Shown: positions 17,863 to 26,371, numbered from the stretch's first letter. The stretch is DNA of 36,844 nucleotides from Steroidobacteraceae bacterium (GCA_019634915.1 JAHCAN010000029.1:1-36844); one strand, 5' to 3'. Translations and numbers: made by a program. Notes: generated by a model from the letters alone, not told the origin.

Positions 17863-19881
17863 ATGACCAACCCCTTGCTGACCGACCAGTTGCTGCCCCG
17901 TTTCGACGCGATCCGCCCCGAGCACGTCGGGCCCGCGATCCGCGGCCTGCTCGACGCCAATCGCGCCCGCATCACCGGGCTCGCGACCGGCGATCCGCCC
18001 ACGTTCGCGAGCGTCATCGAACCGCTCGAGGAAATGAACCACCGCCTCGCCCGCGCGTGGTCGCCGGTCAGTCACCTGAACGCGGTCGTCAACTCGCCCG
18101 GCCTGCGCGAGCAGTTCAACGAGTGCCTGCCGCTGCTGTCCGCCTACCACACCGATCTCGGCCAGAGCGAAGCGCTCTACCGCGCCTGCAGTGCCGTCGC
18201 CGAGCGCGAGGCGGCGACGCTCGATCCGGTGCAGCAGCGCGTGATCGAGCACATGCTGCGCGATTTCCGGCTCGCCGGCGTCGCGCTCGATCCTGTGCGC
18301 AAGGCGCGCTTCAAGCAGCTGATGCTCGAGCTCGCGACATTGCAGTCGAAGTTCGAGGAGAACGTGCTCGACGCGACCAACGCCTGGACGCGCCACGTCA
18401 CCGACGCCGCCGAGCTCGCCGGCCTCAACGAGGCGATCGTCGAGCAGGCGCGCCAGCGCGCGCACGAGCGGCGCACCGAAGGCTGGCTGCTCGCGCTCGA
18501 CCAGCCGACCTACGTGGCGGTCGTGACCGACGCCGAGTCGCGCGCACTGCGCCGCGATTTCTACGAAGCCTGGAGCACGCGCGCCTCCGACCGCGGCCCG
18601 CTCGCCGGCCGCTGGGACAACAGCCCGGTCATGGAGGACATCCTGCGCCGACGCCACGAAGCCGCGCAGCTGCTCGGCTTCGACAACTTCGCGGCCTACG
18701 CGCTCGCGACCCGCATGGCGAAGAGCGTGCCGGAGGTGATCGACTTCCTGCACCAACTCGCGCGCGCCGCGCGGCCGGCCGCGCAGCGCGAGTTCGCCGA
18801 GCTCGAGCAGTTCGCCGGCACGAAGCTCGAGGCCTGGGACGTCGCCTTCTGGTCCGAGCGCCTGCAGCGCAGCCGCTACGCGGTATCGCAGGAGGAACTG
18901 CGTCCGTACTTCCCGCTGCCGCGCGTGCTCGCGGGCCTGTTCAAGGTCGCCGAGCGGCTGTTCGGCATCCGCATCGCCGAGCGCCAGGGCGTTGCGGTCT
19001 GGCACCCCGACGTGCGCTATTTCGAGATCGCCGGCCCCGGCGGCGACGTCGCCGGCAGCTTCTATCTCGACGCCTACGCGCGCCCGCACAAGCGCAGCGG
19101 CGCCTGGATGGACGACTGCGTCGGCCGCAAGGAGACGTCCGGCGGCAAGACGCCGCCGGTCGCCTACCTCGTCTGCAATTTCCTGCCGCCGAGCGGCGCG
19201 CAGCCGGCGCTGCTGACCCACGACGACGTCGTCACGCTGTTCCACGAGTTCGGCCACGGCCTGCACCACATGCTGACGCGGGTCGCGTACCCGAGTCTCT
19301 CCGGCATCAACGGCGTCGCCTGGGACGCGGTCGAGCTGCCGAGCCAGTTCCTCGAGAACTACGCCTGGAACGAGGCCGTGCTCGGCGAGATTGCGGCGCA
19401 CTACTCGACCGGCGCGCCGCTGCCGGCCGACACGCGGCGCCAGCTGATCGCGACCCGCAGCTTCCACGCGGGGCTCGCGACGATGCGGCAGGTCGAGTTC
19501 TCGCTGTTCGACTTCCGCGTGCACGCCGGCTACGACCCGGCGCGCGGCGGGCGCGTCCTCGAGACGCTGGGCGACGTGCGCCGCGAGTTCGCCGTCGTGC
19601 CGGTGCCCGACTGGAACCGCTTCCCGCACAGCTTCGGCCACGTATTCGCCGGCGGCTATGCGGCCGGCTACTACAGCTACAAGTGGGCCGAAGTACTCGC
19701 CGCCGATGCCTTCGCCGCGTTCGAGGAGAGCGGCGTGTTCGATCGCACCACCGCGACGCGTTTCCTCGACTCGATCCTCTCGCGTGGCGGCAGCCGCGAT
19801 CCGCTCGAGGCGTTCATCGAGTTTCGCGGCAGGAAGCCCGACATCGCGCCGCTGCTGCGCCAGCATGGCATCGCGGCGTGA
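17863..19881 (+). CDS. prlC: Oligopeptidase A (M3 family)
   Basis: Cytoplasmic zinc metallopeptidase of 672 residues that degrades oligopeptides, including cleaved signal peptides in E. coli. The start is ATG at 17863 (MTNPLLTDQLLPRFDAI), as in the family; the upstream extension is a shadow of gor. The Zn motif HEFGHGLHHML begins at H461, with the downstream GVAWDAVELPSQFLEN supplying the third ligand, and HSFGHVFAGGYAAGYYSY follows near the C-terminus. Length and motifs are complete. The 29-base spacer to xthA suggests co-transcription. Confidence 0.96.
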   Translation: MTNPLLTDQLLPRFDAIRPEHVGPAIRGLLDANRARITGLATGDPPTFASVIEPLEEMNHRLARAWSPVSHLNAVVNSPGLREQFNECLPLLSAYHTDLGQSEALYRACSAVAEREAATLDPVQQRVIEHMLRDFRLAGVALDPVRKARFKQLMLELATLQSKFEENVLDATNAWTRHVTDAAELAGLNEAIVEQARQRAHERRTEGWLLALDQPTYVAVVTDAESRALRRDFYEAWSTRASDRGPLAGRWDNSPVMEDILRRRHEAAQLLGFDNFAAYALATRMAKSVPEVIDFLHQLARAARPAAQREFAELEQFAGTKLEAWDVAFWSERLQRSRYAVSQEELRPYFPLPRVLAGLFKVAERLFGIRIAERQGVAVWHPDVRYFEIAGPGGDVAGSFYLDAYARPHKRSGAWMDDCVGRKETSGGKTPPVAYLVCNFLPPSGAQPALLTHDDVVTLFHEFGHGLHHMLTRVAYPSLSGINGVAWDAVELPSQFLENYAWNEAVLGEIAAHYSTGAPLPADTRRQLIATRSFHAGLATMRQVEFSLFDFRVHAGYDPARGGRVLETLGDVRREFAVVPVPDWNRFPHSFGHVFAGGYAAGYYSYKWAEVLAADAFAAFEESGVFDRTTATRFLDSILSRGGSRDPLEAFIEFRGRKPDIAPLLRQHGIAA

Positions 19882-19882
19882 C

Positions 19883-19906
19883 GGCATGAAGGCATGAGGG
19901 CCTGAG
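19883..19906 (+). repeat. Three tandem 8-base repeats forming two mini-ORFs
   Basis: GGCATGAA, GGCATGAG and GGCCTGAG lie in tandem between prlC and xthA. They create two overlapping three-codon frames (ATG at 19886 and at 19894, joined by ATGA) that end just before the xthA start. Probably slippage, with possible leader or coupling effects on xthA. Confidence 0.5.
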
Positions 19907-19910
19907 GCCG

Positions 19911-20681
19911 ATGCGCGCGATCGCGACCTGGAACGTCAATTCGCTGCGCGTGCGCCTGCCGCAGCTCGCCGAATGGCTCGCGGCGAACCCGGTGCACACG
20001 ATCGCGCTGCAGGAGACCAAGCTCGAGGACGCCGCGTTTCCGCGCGCCGAAATCGAAGCGCTCGGCTACCACGTCGCGGCGAGTGGCCAGCGCACCTACA
20101 ACGGTGTCGCGATCCTTGCCCGCGCGCCGCTGCACGACGTGCAGGCGGGCATCCCCGGCTTCGACGACCCGCAGCGCCGGGTGCTCGCGGCGACGATCGA
20201 CGGCGTGCGCGTCGTCAACCTCTACGTGCCGAACGGCCAGTCGGTCGGTTCGGAGAAATACGCCTACAAGCTGCGCTGGCTCGCGGCGCTGCGCGACTGG
20301 CTGCGCGAGGAGCTCGCCCGCCATCCGCGGCTGATTGCGCTAGGCGATTTCAACATTGCGCCGGAAGACCGCGACGTGCACGACCCGGCCGCCTGGGCAG
20401 GTTCGGTGCACGTCAGCGAACCGGAGCGCGCCGCGCTGCGCGAGCTGCTCGCGCTCGGCCTCGCCGACAGCTTCCGGCTGTTCGAGCAGCCGCCGGGCAC
20501 CTACAGCTGGTGGGACTACCGCCAGGGCGCGTTCCGCCGCAACAACGGCCTGCGCATCGACCTGCTGCTCGTATCGGATGCACTCGCGAAAGCCTGCTCG
20601 CAGTCGGTCATCGACCGTGAACCGCGTCGCGCCGAGCGCCCGTCGGATCACGCACCCGCCATCGCGAGCTTTGACATATAG
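19911..20681 (+). CDS. xthA: Exodeoxyribonuclease III
   Basis: A 256-residue EEP-family nuclease for base-excision repair (AP endonuclease and 3' phosphodiesterase). Motifs in order: WNVNSLR, LQETKL with metal ligand E35, [37 protein letters not shown] and catalytic SDHAP (D246, H247). The start ATG at 19911 gives the conserved [13 protein letters not shown]. It follows prlC by 29 bases. Its stop codon lies in a short motif that recurs near the IS630 element (see repeats). Confidence 0.96.
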   Translation: MRAIATWNVNSLRVRLPQLAEWLAANPVHTIALQETKLEDAAFPRAEIEALGYHVAASGQRTYNGVAILARAPLHDVQAGIPGFDDPQRRVLAATIDGVRVVNLYVPNGQSVGSEKYAYKLRWLAALRDWLREELARHPRLIALGDFNIAPEDRDVHDPAAWAGSVHVSEPERAALRELLALGLADSFRLFEQPPGTYSWWDYRQGAFRRNNGLRIDLLLVSDALAKACSQSVIDREPRRAERPSDHAPAIASFDI

Positions 20682-20695
20682 ATAGGGGAAGCCCC
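20672..20695 (+). repeat. Short hairpin motif TGACATATA...GGGG...CCCC, copy 1
   Basis: TGACATATA is followed by AT-rich bases and a GGGG/CCCC hairpin. It contains the xthA stop codon. A near match lies at 29952-29976. There is no T tract, so it is not a typical terminator. Confidence 0.45.
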
Positions 20696-20749
20696 GAGTC
20701 TGTGCAAAGTGTGCGTTGCGTCGCTGGTTTTTTGTCCAGCCGGTGCCTA

Positions 20750-20763
20750 GACTCGCCCGAGTC
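20750..20763. promoter_or_regulatory. Palindrome upstream of the HD-domain gene
   Basis: GACTCG-CC-CGAGTC is a perfect six-base dyad with a two-base centre, 17 bases before the HD-domain start codon. A second stem, GCTGG/CCAGC around a T-rich loop, lies at 20723-20740. The dyad could be an operator; no convincing promoter hexamers were found around it. Confidence 0.35.
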
Positions 20764-20780
20764 AAACGTCACCTCGACCG

Positions 20781-21779
20781 ATGCAAAACAACAGGCGCAG
20801 CGATTTCGACGTGACGAACACCGTGCAGGTCAGTTCGCCCGGCGAAGTATGCGGCGCGGTCAAGAAGCTCTTCACCGCCACCTGGCCCGGCGCCCCGTTC
20901 GACGCAGTGGTGCGCGGCTTCGACCGGCTCGAGGAAGTGTTCTCCGGCCGCGATCCCGAATACCACGCGCTCGACACCGTCTACCACGACCTCCAGCACA
21001 CGCTCGACATCACGCTCGCGATGGCGCGGCTGTGCGCCGGCTATGAGCGCCAGGCGCCGCCGGGCCGCGCGCTCGGCGCCGAGCGCGCGACGATCGGCCT
21101 GCTGGTCGCGCTGTTCCACGACGTCGGCTACCTGCGCGAGCGCACCGACACGGTGACGCAGAACGGCGCGGAGCTGACCGCCACGCACGTCGCGCGCGGC
21201 GCGCGCTTCCTCGAGAAATACCTGCCGGTGGCCGGCTTCGACGACTGGGTGCCGATCGCCACGCAGATCATCCATTTCACCGGCTACGAAGTGCCGCTCG
21301 ATTCGATCCAGGTGTTCGACGAGCGCGACCGCAAGCTCGGCCACCTGCTCGGCACCGCCGACATGATCGCGCAGATGGCCGACCGCTGTTACCTCGAGAA
21401 ATGCCGCGACCGCCTCTACCCCGAGTTCGTGCTCGGCGGCTATGCGCTGCCGCTGTCGACCCAGGGCGGCCGCAACGTCAAGTACGCCTCGGGCCTCGAC
21501 CTGCTGCGCCAGACGCCGCAGTTCATCGCCGAGACGCGCGCCAGGCGCCTCGACGGCGCCTTCGGCGGTGCCTACCACTACCTCGAAGTGCTGTTCGACG
21601 GCGTCAATCCGTACATGGACGCGATCGACCGCAACGTCGTGTTCCTGAAGCAGGTGCTGCGCAGCGAGAGCTGGCGCATGCTGCGGCGGAACCCGCCGGT
21701 GTTCGCGGCCGGCGAGGATCCGCTCGGCACCACGCGCGGGCTCGCGATGGGGTATATCCGCCGGGCGTGGAGTCAGTAG
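20781..21779 (+). CDS. HD-domain metal-dependent phosphohydrolase
   Basis: A 332-residue soluble protein. The HD metal site is built from YHDLQHT (H69, D70, H73) and LFHDVGY (H113, D114), followed by helical segments with ATQIIHFTGYEV and LLGTADMIAQMADRCYLEK. This pattern (H...HD...H...D, with an early YHDxxH) is that of HD hydrolases and resembles the catalytic core of cyclic-nucleotide phosphodiesterases; the substrate cannot be told from sequence. The start ATG at 20781 lacks a clear Shine-Dalgarno. The gene ends immediately next to the stop of the oppositely oriented vapC. Confidence 0.85.
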   Translation: MQNNRRSDFDVTNTVQVSSPGEVCGAVKKLFTATWPGAPFDAVVRGFDRLEEVFSGRDPEYHALDTVYHDLQHTLDITLAMARLCAGYERQAPPGRALGAERATIGLLVALFHDVGYLRERTDTVTQNGAELTATHVARGARFLEKYLPVAGFDDWVPIATQIIHFTGYEVPLDSIQVFDERDRKLGHLLGTADMIAQMADRCYLEKCRDRLYPEFVLGGYALPLSTQGGRNVKYASGLDLLRQTPQFIAETRARRLDGAFGGAYHYLEVLFDGVNPYMDAIDRNVVFLKQVLRSESWRMLRRNPPVFAAGEDPLGTTRGLAMGYIRRAWSQ

Positions 21780-22118
21780 TCAGCCCGCCCTGAGTCCCAG
21801 GTGCCGCACGAAGGGAAGAGCGATGATCACGTCGACGGTCTTGCGAACCGTCACGCCGCGTGCCCGCAACGAGCGGTAGTTCTCGGCGCTTCGAATGGCC
21901 ATCCTCTCGCCGAGCATTTCCAGCACCGCCAGTGAAGTCATCAGCTCCCTGGCAGTCTTGTAGTGGGCATCGTTTCTGAAGCCCTGCAGTACTTCGGCCA
22001 GGATCAGGTCACCGACGGCCAATAGCTGGACGCCAAGCAGCCCATCCAGGCGTTCGGTCGCCGTTGTCTCCCTGCCATTGAAATAGTCGATCCAGACGCT
22101 GGAATCGACGACGATCAC
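21780..22118 (-). pseudogene. vapC: VapC-type PIN toxin with an internal deletion
   Basis: A 112-residue PIN-domain protein starting with GTG at 22118 (IVVDSSVWIDYFNG). Catalytic acids D5, E42 (LILAEVLQGF) and D96 (TVRKTVDVIIA) are present. In complete VapC proteins of this subfamily about 17 residues (TFC...LLH.DRDFD) stand between DVIIA and PF..HLGL. Here DVIIA runs straight into LPFVRHLGLRAG, so the segment with the fourth active-site acid is missing without loss of frame. The product is probably an inactive or weakened RNase. Its GTG overlaps the stop of a vapB remnant (GTGA), the usual vapBC coupling. Confidence 0.75.
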
Positions 22119-22228
22119 CGTCCAAGGCTCCGCGACTCACGCAGATTGCCTTCCCAGACCAGTGCCAAGCTGCTGCCCGGCCGGTCGGCCGGGGCATTGC
22201 CGTCGATCGATCGGTGTTTTTCGCCCAG
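22115..22228 (-). pseudogene. C-terminal remnant of a VapB antitoxin
   Basis: The frame that ends at 22115 with TGA overlapping the vapC GTG reads LALVWEGNLRESRSLGR at its end. This resembles the conserved VapB tail (L.WEGdLdemR). Upstream, the frame has no ATG and meets a TAG at 22229-22231, inside the left arm of a palindromic element. The DNA-binding N-terminal half of the antitoxin is gone, so no working autorepressor is expected. Confidence 0.6.
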
Positions 22229-22278
22229 CTATCAACACACGGACAAATTCGCCCAATTTGTCCGGCAGTTGATAGCTG
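22226..22278. repeat. 53-bp cruciform-forming inverted repeat
   Basis: Arms 22226-22236 and 22268-22278 (11 bases, CAGCTATCAAC) pair perfectly. After a three-base mismatch on each side, 22240-22249 pairs with 22255-22264 (10 bases, CGGACAAATT) around the loop CGCCC. It is much more AT-rich than its surroundings and sits exactly where the vapB frame is broken, so it may be a small mobile repeat or a bidirectional terminator. Confidence 0.75.
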
Positions 22279-22296
22279 CCGCGCGGCGAGGGAATT

Positions 22297-22347
22297 CTCC
22301 GGCGTTGCGCAAGCTCCGGCGTCGTGCAAGCTCCGGCGCGGCGCAGG
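22297..22347. repeat. Three tandem 17-bp repeats
   Basis: Units start at 22297, 22314 and 22331 with CTCCGGCG and mostly end in GCAAG. The first two differ at two positions; the third is more diverged. This is a small minisatellite in the vapB-vanY spacer with no spacer/repeat pattern of a CRISPR array. Confidence 0.7.
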
Positions 22348-22350
22348 GCC

Positions 22351-22367
22351 CGCACCGACGCGGTGCG
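22351..22367 (-). terminator. Stem-loop just after the VanY-type gene
   Basis: CGCACCG/CGGTGCG, a seven-base stem with a three-base loop, begins a few bases after the minus-strand stop codon at 22371. No T tract follows, so it is only a possible terminator. Confidence 0.3.
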
Positions 22368-22370
22368 CCG

Positions 22371-23054
22371 CTACTCTTCTTCCACGTACCTCGCCCGGAT
22401 CTCGCCGATCCGCTCGAGCACCCGCGCCTTGCCCTCGATCACCGCGCCCTCGTTCGCCGCGCCCTCGATCGCCTCGCGCATCACCTCGACAGTGAGCGCC
22501 GCGACGGCCGGCCGGGCCACCGCGCCGAAACTGAGGTGCCACGGCTCGGGCTGCACGCCGCCGCGATCGCGCGCGTACGGCCGATAGAAACCGAAACGCG
22601 GCAGCGCGCCGGCGAGCCAGTCCTCGAGGCGCGCGAACACGCCGCCCGGCGCGTACTCGGCCGGCACGAGTTGCGGGCGATAGCCGGCCGGCAGCGCCGC
22701 GCGATCGATCACGTCGATGTCGCTGCCCCAGTGATGGCGGCTCGCGCCGGGCAGCGCCGACCAGGCGAGGATCGCGTCGATGCGCTCGTCGGCGCCCAGC
22801 AGCTCCGCATCGAGCGGCCGGCCCGAGCGGTCGAGCAGCGGCCGCTCGCCGCGGTACTTCTCATTCCAGATCCTGAGCTGACGCTCGAAGTCGCGGAACG
22901 CCGAGACCGGCGCGAGCTCGATGCCGGCCTCGGCGCGCGCCGCCGCGACCAGCGCCAGCAGCGGCGCGACGACATCGCGGTGCACGGTGCAGCGCGGCTC
23001 GGGCAGCTCCACGACATGGCTGCGCGCGCGGCCGGTCAGCTCGAGCGCATTCAT
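22371..23054 (-). CDS. VanY-type D-alanyl-D-alanine carboxypeptidase (M15)
   Basis: A 227-residue zinc peptidase that should trim D-Ala from cell-wall peptides. The start ATG at 23054 overlaps the frnE stop (ATGA). Family motifs: SAFRDFERQLRIWNEKY (51-67), the Zn site SRHHWGSDID with H107 and D114, and EPWHLSF with catalytic E170 and ligand H173. No signal peptide or membrane helix is seen at the start, unlike typical exported VanY proteins, so its location is uncertain. No van resistance genes are nearby; a housekeeping or recycling role is more likely. Confidence 0.88.
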   Translation of the reverse strand: MNALELTGRARSHVVELPEPRCTVHRDVVAPLLALVAAARAEAGIELAPVSAFRDFERQLRIWNEKYRGERPLLDRSGRPLDAELLGADERIDAILAWSALPGASRHHWGSDIDVIDRAALPAGYRPQLVPAEYAPGGVFARLEDWLAGALPRFGFYRPYARDRGGVQPEPWHLSFGAVARPAVAALTVEVMREAIEGAANEGAVIEGKARVLERIGEIRARYVEEE

Positions 23055-23698
23055 GCGGTCGCGGCGCTCTCCGCGGCGATCCGGTCCATCAGCTCGATGA
23101 ACACCTGCGGCTCCTGGCCGCCCGAGATCAGCCAGCGCCGATCGAAGACGAACGCAGGCACGCCGCTGATGCCCCAGGACTGCGCCTGCGCCTCGAGCGT
23201 GGCGATCTGCCCGTGCAGCGCCGGGTCGCCGAAAGCCGCGCGGGCGGCGCCGGCATCGAGCCCGGCTTCGGTCGCGAGCGCGGCGAGCACGTCGGAATCG
23301 CCGATGTCGCGGCCCTCGCTGAAATAGGCCCGCAGCACCCGCTCCTTGATGTCGGCCTGCGCGACCGCGCTCGCGCCGCCGGCCCACGCGATCAGCGCAT
23401 GCGAGCGGCGCGTGTTCGGCATGCGGGTGATGCGCTCGAACTGGAAGTCGATGCCGAGCGTCGCGCCGATGTCGCGCAACCGCTGCTGCGCGTCGCGGAA
23501 ACGGTCGGCGTTGCCGAATTTTGCCCGCAGGTACTCGGCGCGGTCGGCGCCGCCGGCCGGCAGGTCGGGGTTGAGCTCGAACGGCAGCCAGCGCAGCTCG
23601 ACCGGCAGGTCGGGCCGTGCGGCCAGCGCCTGCTCGAAACGGCGCTTGCCGACATAACACCAGGGACAGACTGTGTCCGAAAACACCTCGACCAGCAC
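23051..23698 (-). CDS. FrnE-like DsbA-family oxidoreductase
   Basis: A 215-residue protein with a thioredoxin fold and a helical insert. The active site is C11-P-W-C14 in SDTVCPWCYVGKRRF, the cis-Pro loop is SGVPAFVFDRR, and TRMPNTRRSHALI lies in the helical domain. This is the FrnE/2-hydroxychromene-2-carboxylate isomerase-like branch of DsbA, which is normally cytoplasmic; no signal peptide is seen. It may act on disulfides or glutathione conjugates. Translationally coupled to the VanY-type gene, an unusual partner. Confidence 0.88.
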   Translation of the reverse strand: MLVEVFSDTVCPWCYVGKRRFEQALAARPDLPVELRWLPFELNPDLPAGGADRAEYLRAKFGNADRFRDAQQRLRDIGATLGIDFQFERITRMPNTRRSHALIAWAGGASAVAQADIKERVLRAYFSEGRDIGDSDVLAALATEAGLDAGAARAAFGDPALHGQIATLEAQAQSWGISGVPAFVFDRRWLISGGQEPQVFIELMDRIAAESAATA

Positions 23699-23872
23699 AT
23701 CGCTCTCCTGCGGCTATTCCATGCGCCTGTCGCGGCCGCCCGACATCCGGCCGGGACACCCCGCATATGCCCGTAGACGGCGCCTGCCCCCGGCAGGGTA
23801 AGATAGCCGAGCGCAGTAAATACAAGGGGATATGCGTCCGGGGCGCTCGTCAGTATACCCGGTCGCGCCATC

Positions 23873-26371
23873 GTGAATCGGGCGAGCCTCAAGCTGAAGT
23901 ACGTGGTCTTCGCCGTCGTGGCGACGATCGCCGGATCCGTGCTGCTGTCCTCGCTGCTGCTGTGGCATGCGAAGAGCGAGTCGCGCCTGATGGCCGAGAT
24001 CGCGACCGCGGAATACCGCGAAGCGATCGGCGCCGAGCTGCACGCGCACGCCGGCTCGATCGCATCCCATGTCGCCGACGCCGCCGCGCCCGCACTGGCC
24101 GCGCGCGATCGCGCCGCGCTCACCGAACGCCTGGCCGAACGCCTGCAGGTGTTTGCGGCCGATCCGGCCATCGTCTCGATCGAGATCACCGGCGCCGGCG
24201 GCGAAACACTTTACCGTTTCGCGCGCGCACCTCAGTTCGACCAACCGCTGATCGAGCGTGACGCCACGCAGCCGATCCGCCCGCTGGTGCCCGGCTATGC
24301 CGGCGCGAGCGCGCCGCAGACGCTCGGCAGCGCGCGCGTCGAGCTTGCGACCCACGATACCTCGCCGAGCAACGTCGGCGCACCGCTCACCGCGGCGAGC
24401 CGCGCGATGCTCAATCGTGCGCTCGCGATACTCGGCGCCGTGCTGCTGTTCGGCCTCGTCAGCGCGGTGGCCGTCGCACTGTGGGCCGCGCGCGGCATCG
24501 AGCGGCCGATCCACGCGCTGATCCGTTCGGCCGACCGCATCGGCCAGGGCGACCTGTCGCGCCCGACCGATATCGCGCGCCGCGACGAGATCGGCGAGCT
24601 ACAGCAGGCGCTCGAGCGCATGCGCCACAAGCTGCGCCAGACGACGATCACCAAGAACTACCTGAACAGCGTGCTCACCGGCATGACCGACGCGGTGTTC
24701 GTCACCTCGCCCGACGGGCTGATCCGCGTCGCGAATCTCGCCGCGCAGCGCCTGCTCGGCTACGGTGAGGACGAGCTGAACGGCCGCAGCATCGTCTCGC
24801 TGCTCGACGGCCCCGACCGCGACAGCTTCGACGTGCTGCAGGCGTCGAACGAGACGCGCGAAGCCGTGGTGCGCACCCGCAAGGGCCAGACGATTCCAGT
24901 GTCGCTGACCGGCTCGGCAATCGCGACCGACGACCCGCAGTTCCAGGGCTGCATCTTCGTCGCGCGCAACATCACCGACAGGAAGCGCGCCGAGCGGCGC
25001 ATCCGCTACCTCGCACGCTACGACGCGCTGACCAAGGTGCCGAACCGGATGCAGTTCCAGCACCTGCTGCAGCAGGCGATCGCGCGCTCGCTGCGCAACC
25101 GCCAGATCGTCGCGCTGCTGTACCTCGACGTCGATCACTTCAAGGAAGTCAACGACACCTTCGGCCACGCCGCCGGCGACCGCACGCTCGAGATCCTGAC
25201 CGAACGCCTGAATCGCGTGCTGCCCAAGGACTCGGTGGTCGGCCGCCTCGCCGGTGACGAGTTCGCGGTGATGATCGACTCGCTCGCCGGCGACACCGAT
25301 CATCGCGGGCCGATCGGCCAGCTCGCGCGCTCGATCCTCGCCGAGACCGGCAAGGTCTTCCAGCTCGGCCAGCACGAGGTGTTCCTGACGACCAGCATCG
25401 GTATCGCATTCTGCCCGCGCGATGCGGAGAACGTGATCGACCTGATCCGTAACGCCGACGCCGCGATGTACTACTCGAAGCAGAACGGCGGCAACACCTT
25501 CGCGTTCTACGCGCCGGAGATGAACGCCGCGTCGGTCGAGCGGCTGATGCTCAAGAGCAAGCTGCGGCGCGCGCTCGAGCGCGACGAGCTGATCGTCAAC
25601 TACCAGCCGAAGGTCGACCTGCGCTCCGGGCGGATCGTCGGCGCCGAGGGCCTGCTGCGCTGGCGCCTGCCGGGCTACGGCGACATTCCGCCGAGCCAGT
25701 TCATTCCGCTCGCCGAGGAATCGAACCTGATCCTCGAGATCGGCGAGTGGGTGCTGAACCGCGTGTGCCTCGATTACCGCACGCTGCGCCGCGAAGTCGC
25801 CGACCCGGGCCGCATCTCGCTGAACCTCTCCCTGAAGCAGCTGCGCCAGGCCTCGTTCATCGTGCGCTGCCGCTCGGTGTTCCGCCGCCACGGCGTCTCG
25901 CCGGCCGCGTTCGAACTCGAGATCACCGAGTCGACGCTGATGGCCGACGCCAAGCGCACCGTGCACCTGCTCGGCGAGCTGCATGCGATGGGCCTGCACC
26001 TGTCGATCGACGATTTCGGCACCGGCTACTCCTCGCTGTCTGCGCTGCAGCAGTTCCCGATCGGCACGCTCAAGATCGACCAGTCCTTCGTGCAGAACGT
26101 CACCGACGACCCGGGCGACGCGACCATCGTGCGCACGATCATCGACATGGGCCGCAGCCTCGGCATGGACGTGATCGCCGAGGGCGTCGAGACGGCGCGC
26201 CAGCTCGCTTTCCTGCGCGACCACCGCTGCGACTACGGCCAGGGCCGCCTGTTCGGCGACACGCTGCCGCTCGAGGAACTGCTCGCGCTGCTCGTCACGC
26301 AGCAGAACGGCATCGCGCCGTTTGCGCCGCTGCTGCCTCCCGCGGCGGGTACCGCGGGCCTGAGCGCCTGA
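23873..26371 (+). CDS. Membrane-bound HAMP-PAS-GGDEF-EAL protein
   Basis: An 832-residue cyclic-di-GMP signalling protein. Two membrane helices (about 10-30 and 182-204) flank a periplasmic sensor region. Then HAMP (205-258), PAS (about 262-380), GGDEF (about 385-550) and EAL (about 560-810). The synthase signature is AGDEF (460-464), a variant often still active. The phosphodiesterase signature is E592-G-L-L-R596, keeping ExLxR; NLSLKQL, ELEITES, IDDFGTGYSSL, KIDQSFV and AEGVET are all present, so PDE activity is likely. The usual QGYLF near the end is QGRLF. The start is GTG at 23873 with no clear Shine-Dalgarno, so the exact start is uncertain. The 174-base spacer to frnE should hold its promoter. 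Confidence 0.93.
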   Translation: MNRASLKLKYVVFAVVATIAGSVLLSSLLLWHAKSESRLMAEIATAEYREAIGAELHAHAGSIASHVADAAAPALAARDRAALTERLAERLQVFAADPAIVSIEITGAGGETLYRFARAPQFDQPLIERDATQPIRPLVPGYAGASAPQTLGSARVELATHDTSPSNVGAPLTAASRAMLNRALAILGAVLLFGLVSAVAVALWAARGIERPIHALIRSADRIGQGDLSRPTDIARRDEIGELQQALERMRHKLRQTTITKNYLNSVLTGMTDAVFVTSPDGLIRVANLAAQRLLGYGEDELNGRSIVSLLDGPDRDSFDVLQASNETREAVVRTRKGQTIPVSLTGSAIATDDPQFQGCIFVARNITDRKRAERRIRYLARYDALTKVPNRMQFQHLLQQAIARSLRNRQIVALLYLDVDHFKEVNDTFGHAAGDRTLEILTERLNRVLPKDSVVGRLAGDEFAVMIDSLAGDTDHRGPIGQLARSILAETGKVFQLGQHEVFLTTSIGIAFCPRDAENVIDLIRNADAAMYYSKQNGGNTFAFYAPEMNAASVERLMLKSKLRRALERDELIVNYQPKVDLRSGRIVGAEGLLRWRLPGYGDIPPSQFIPLAEESNLILEIGEWVLNRVCLDYRTLRREVADPGRISLNLSLKQLRQASFIVRCRSVFRRHGVSPAAFELEITESTLMADAKRTVHLLGELHAMGLHLSIDDFGTGYSSLSALQQFPIGTLKIDQSFVQNVTDDPGDATIVRTIIDMGRSLGMDVIAEGVETARQLAFLRDHRCDYGQGRLFGDTLPLEELLALLVTQQNGIAPFAPLLPPAAGTAGLSA

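Noticed and set aside
16518-19889. 1123-residue open frame across gor and prlC
   Set aside because: It is antisense to gor and frame-shifted in prlC, both of which have full sets of catalytic motifs; its composition is that of a shadow frame.
20685-20695. GGGG-AAG-CCCC after xthA as an intrinsic terminator
   Set aside because: The stem is four bases and no T tract follows.
22297-22347. Tandem repeats considered as a CRISPR remnant
   Set aside because: The units are contiguous 17-mers without spacers, and no cas gene is present.
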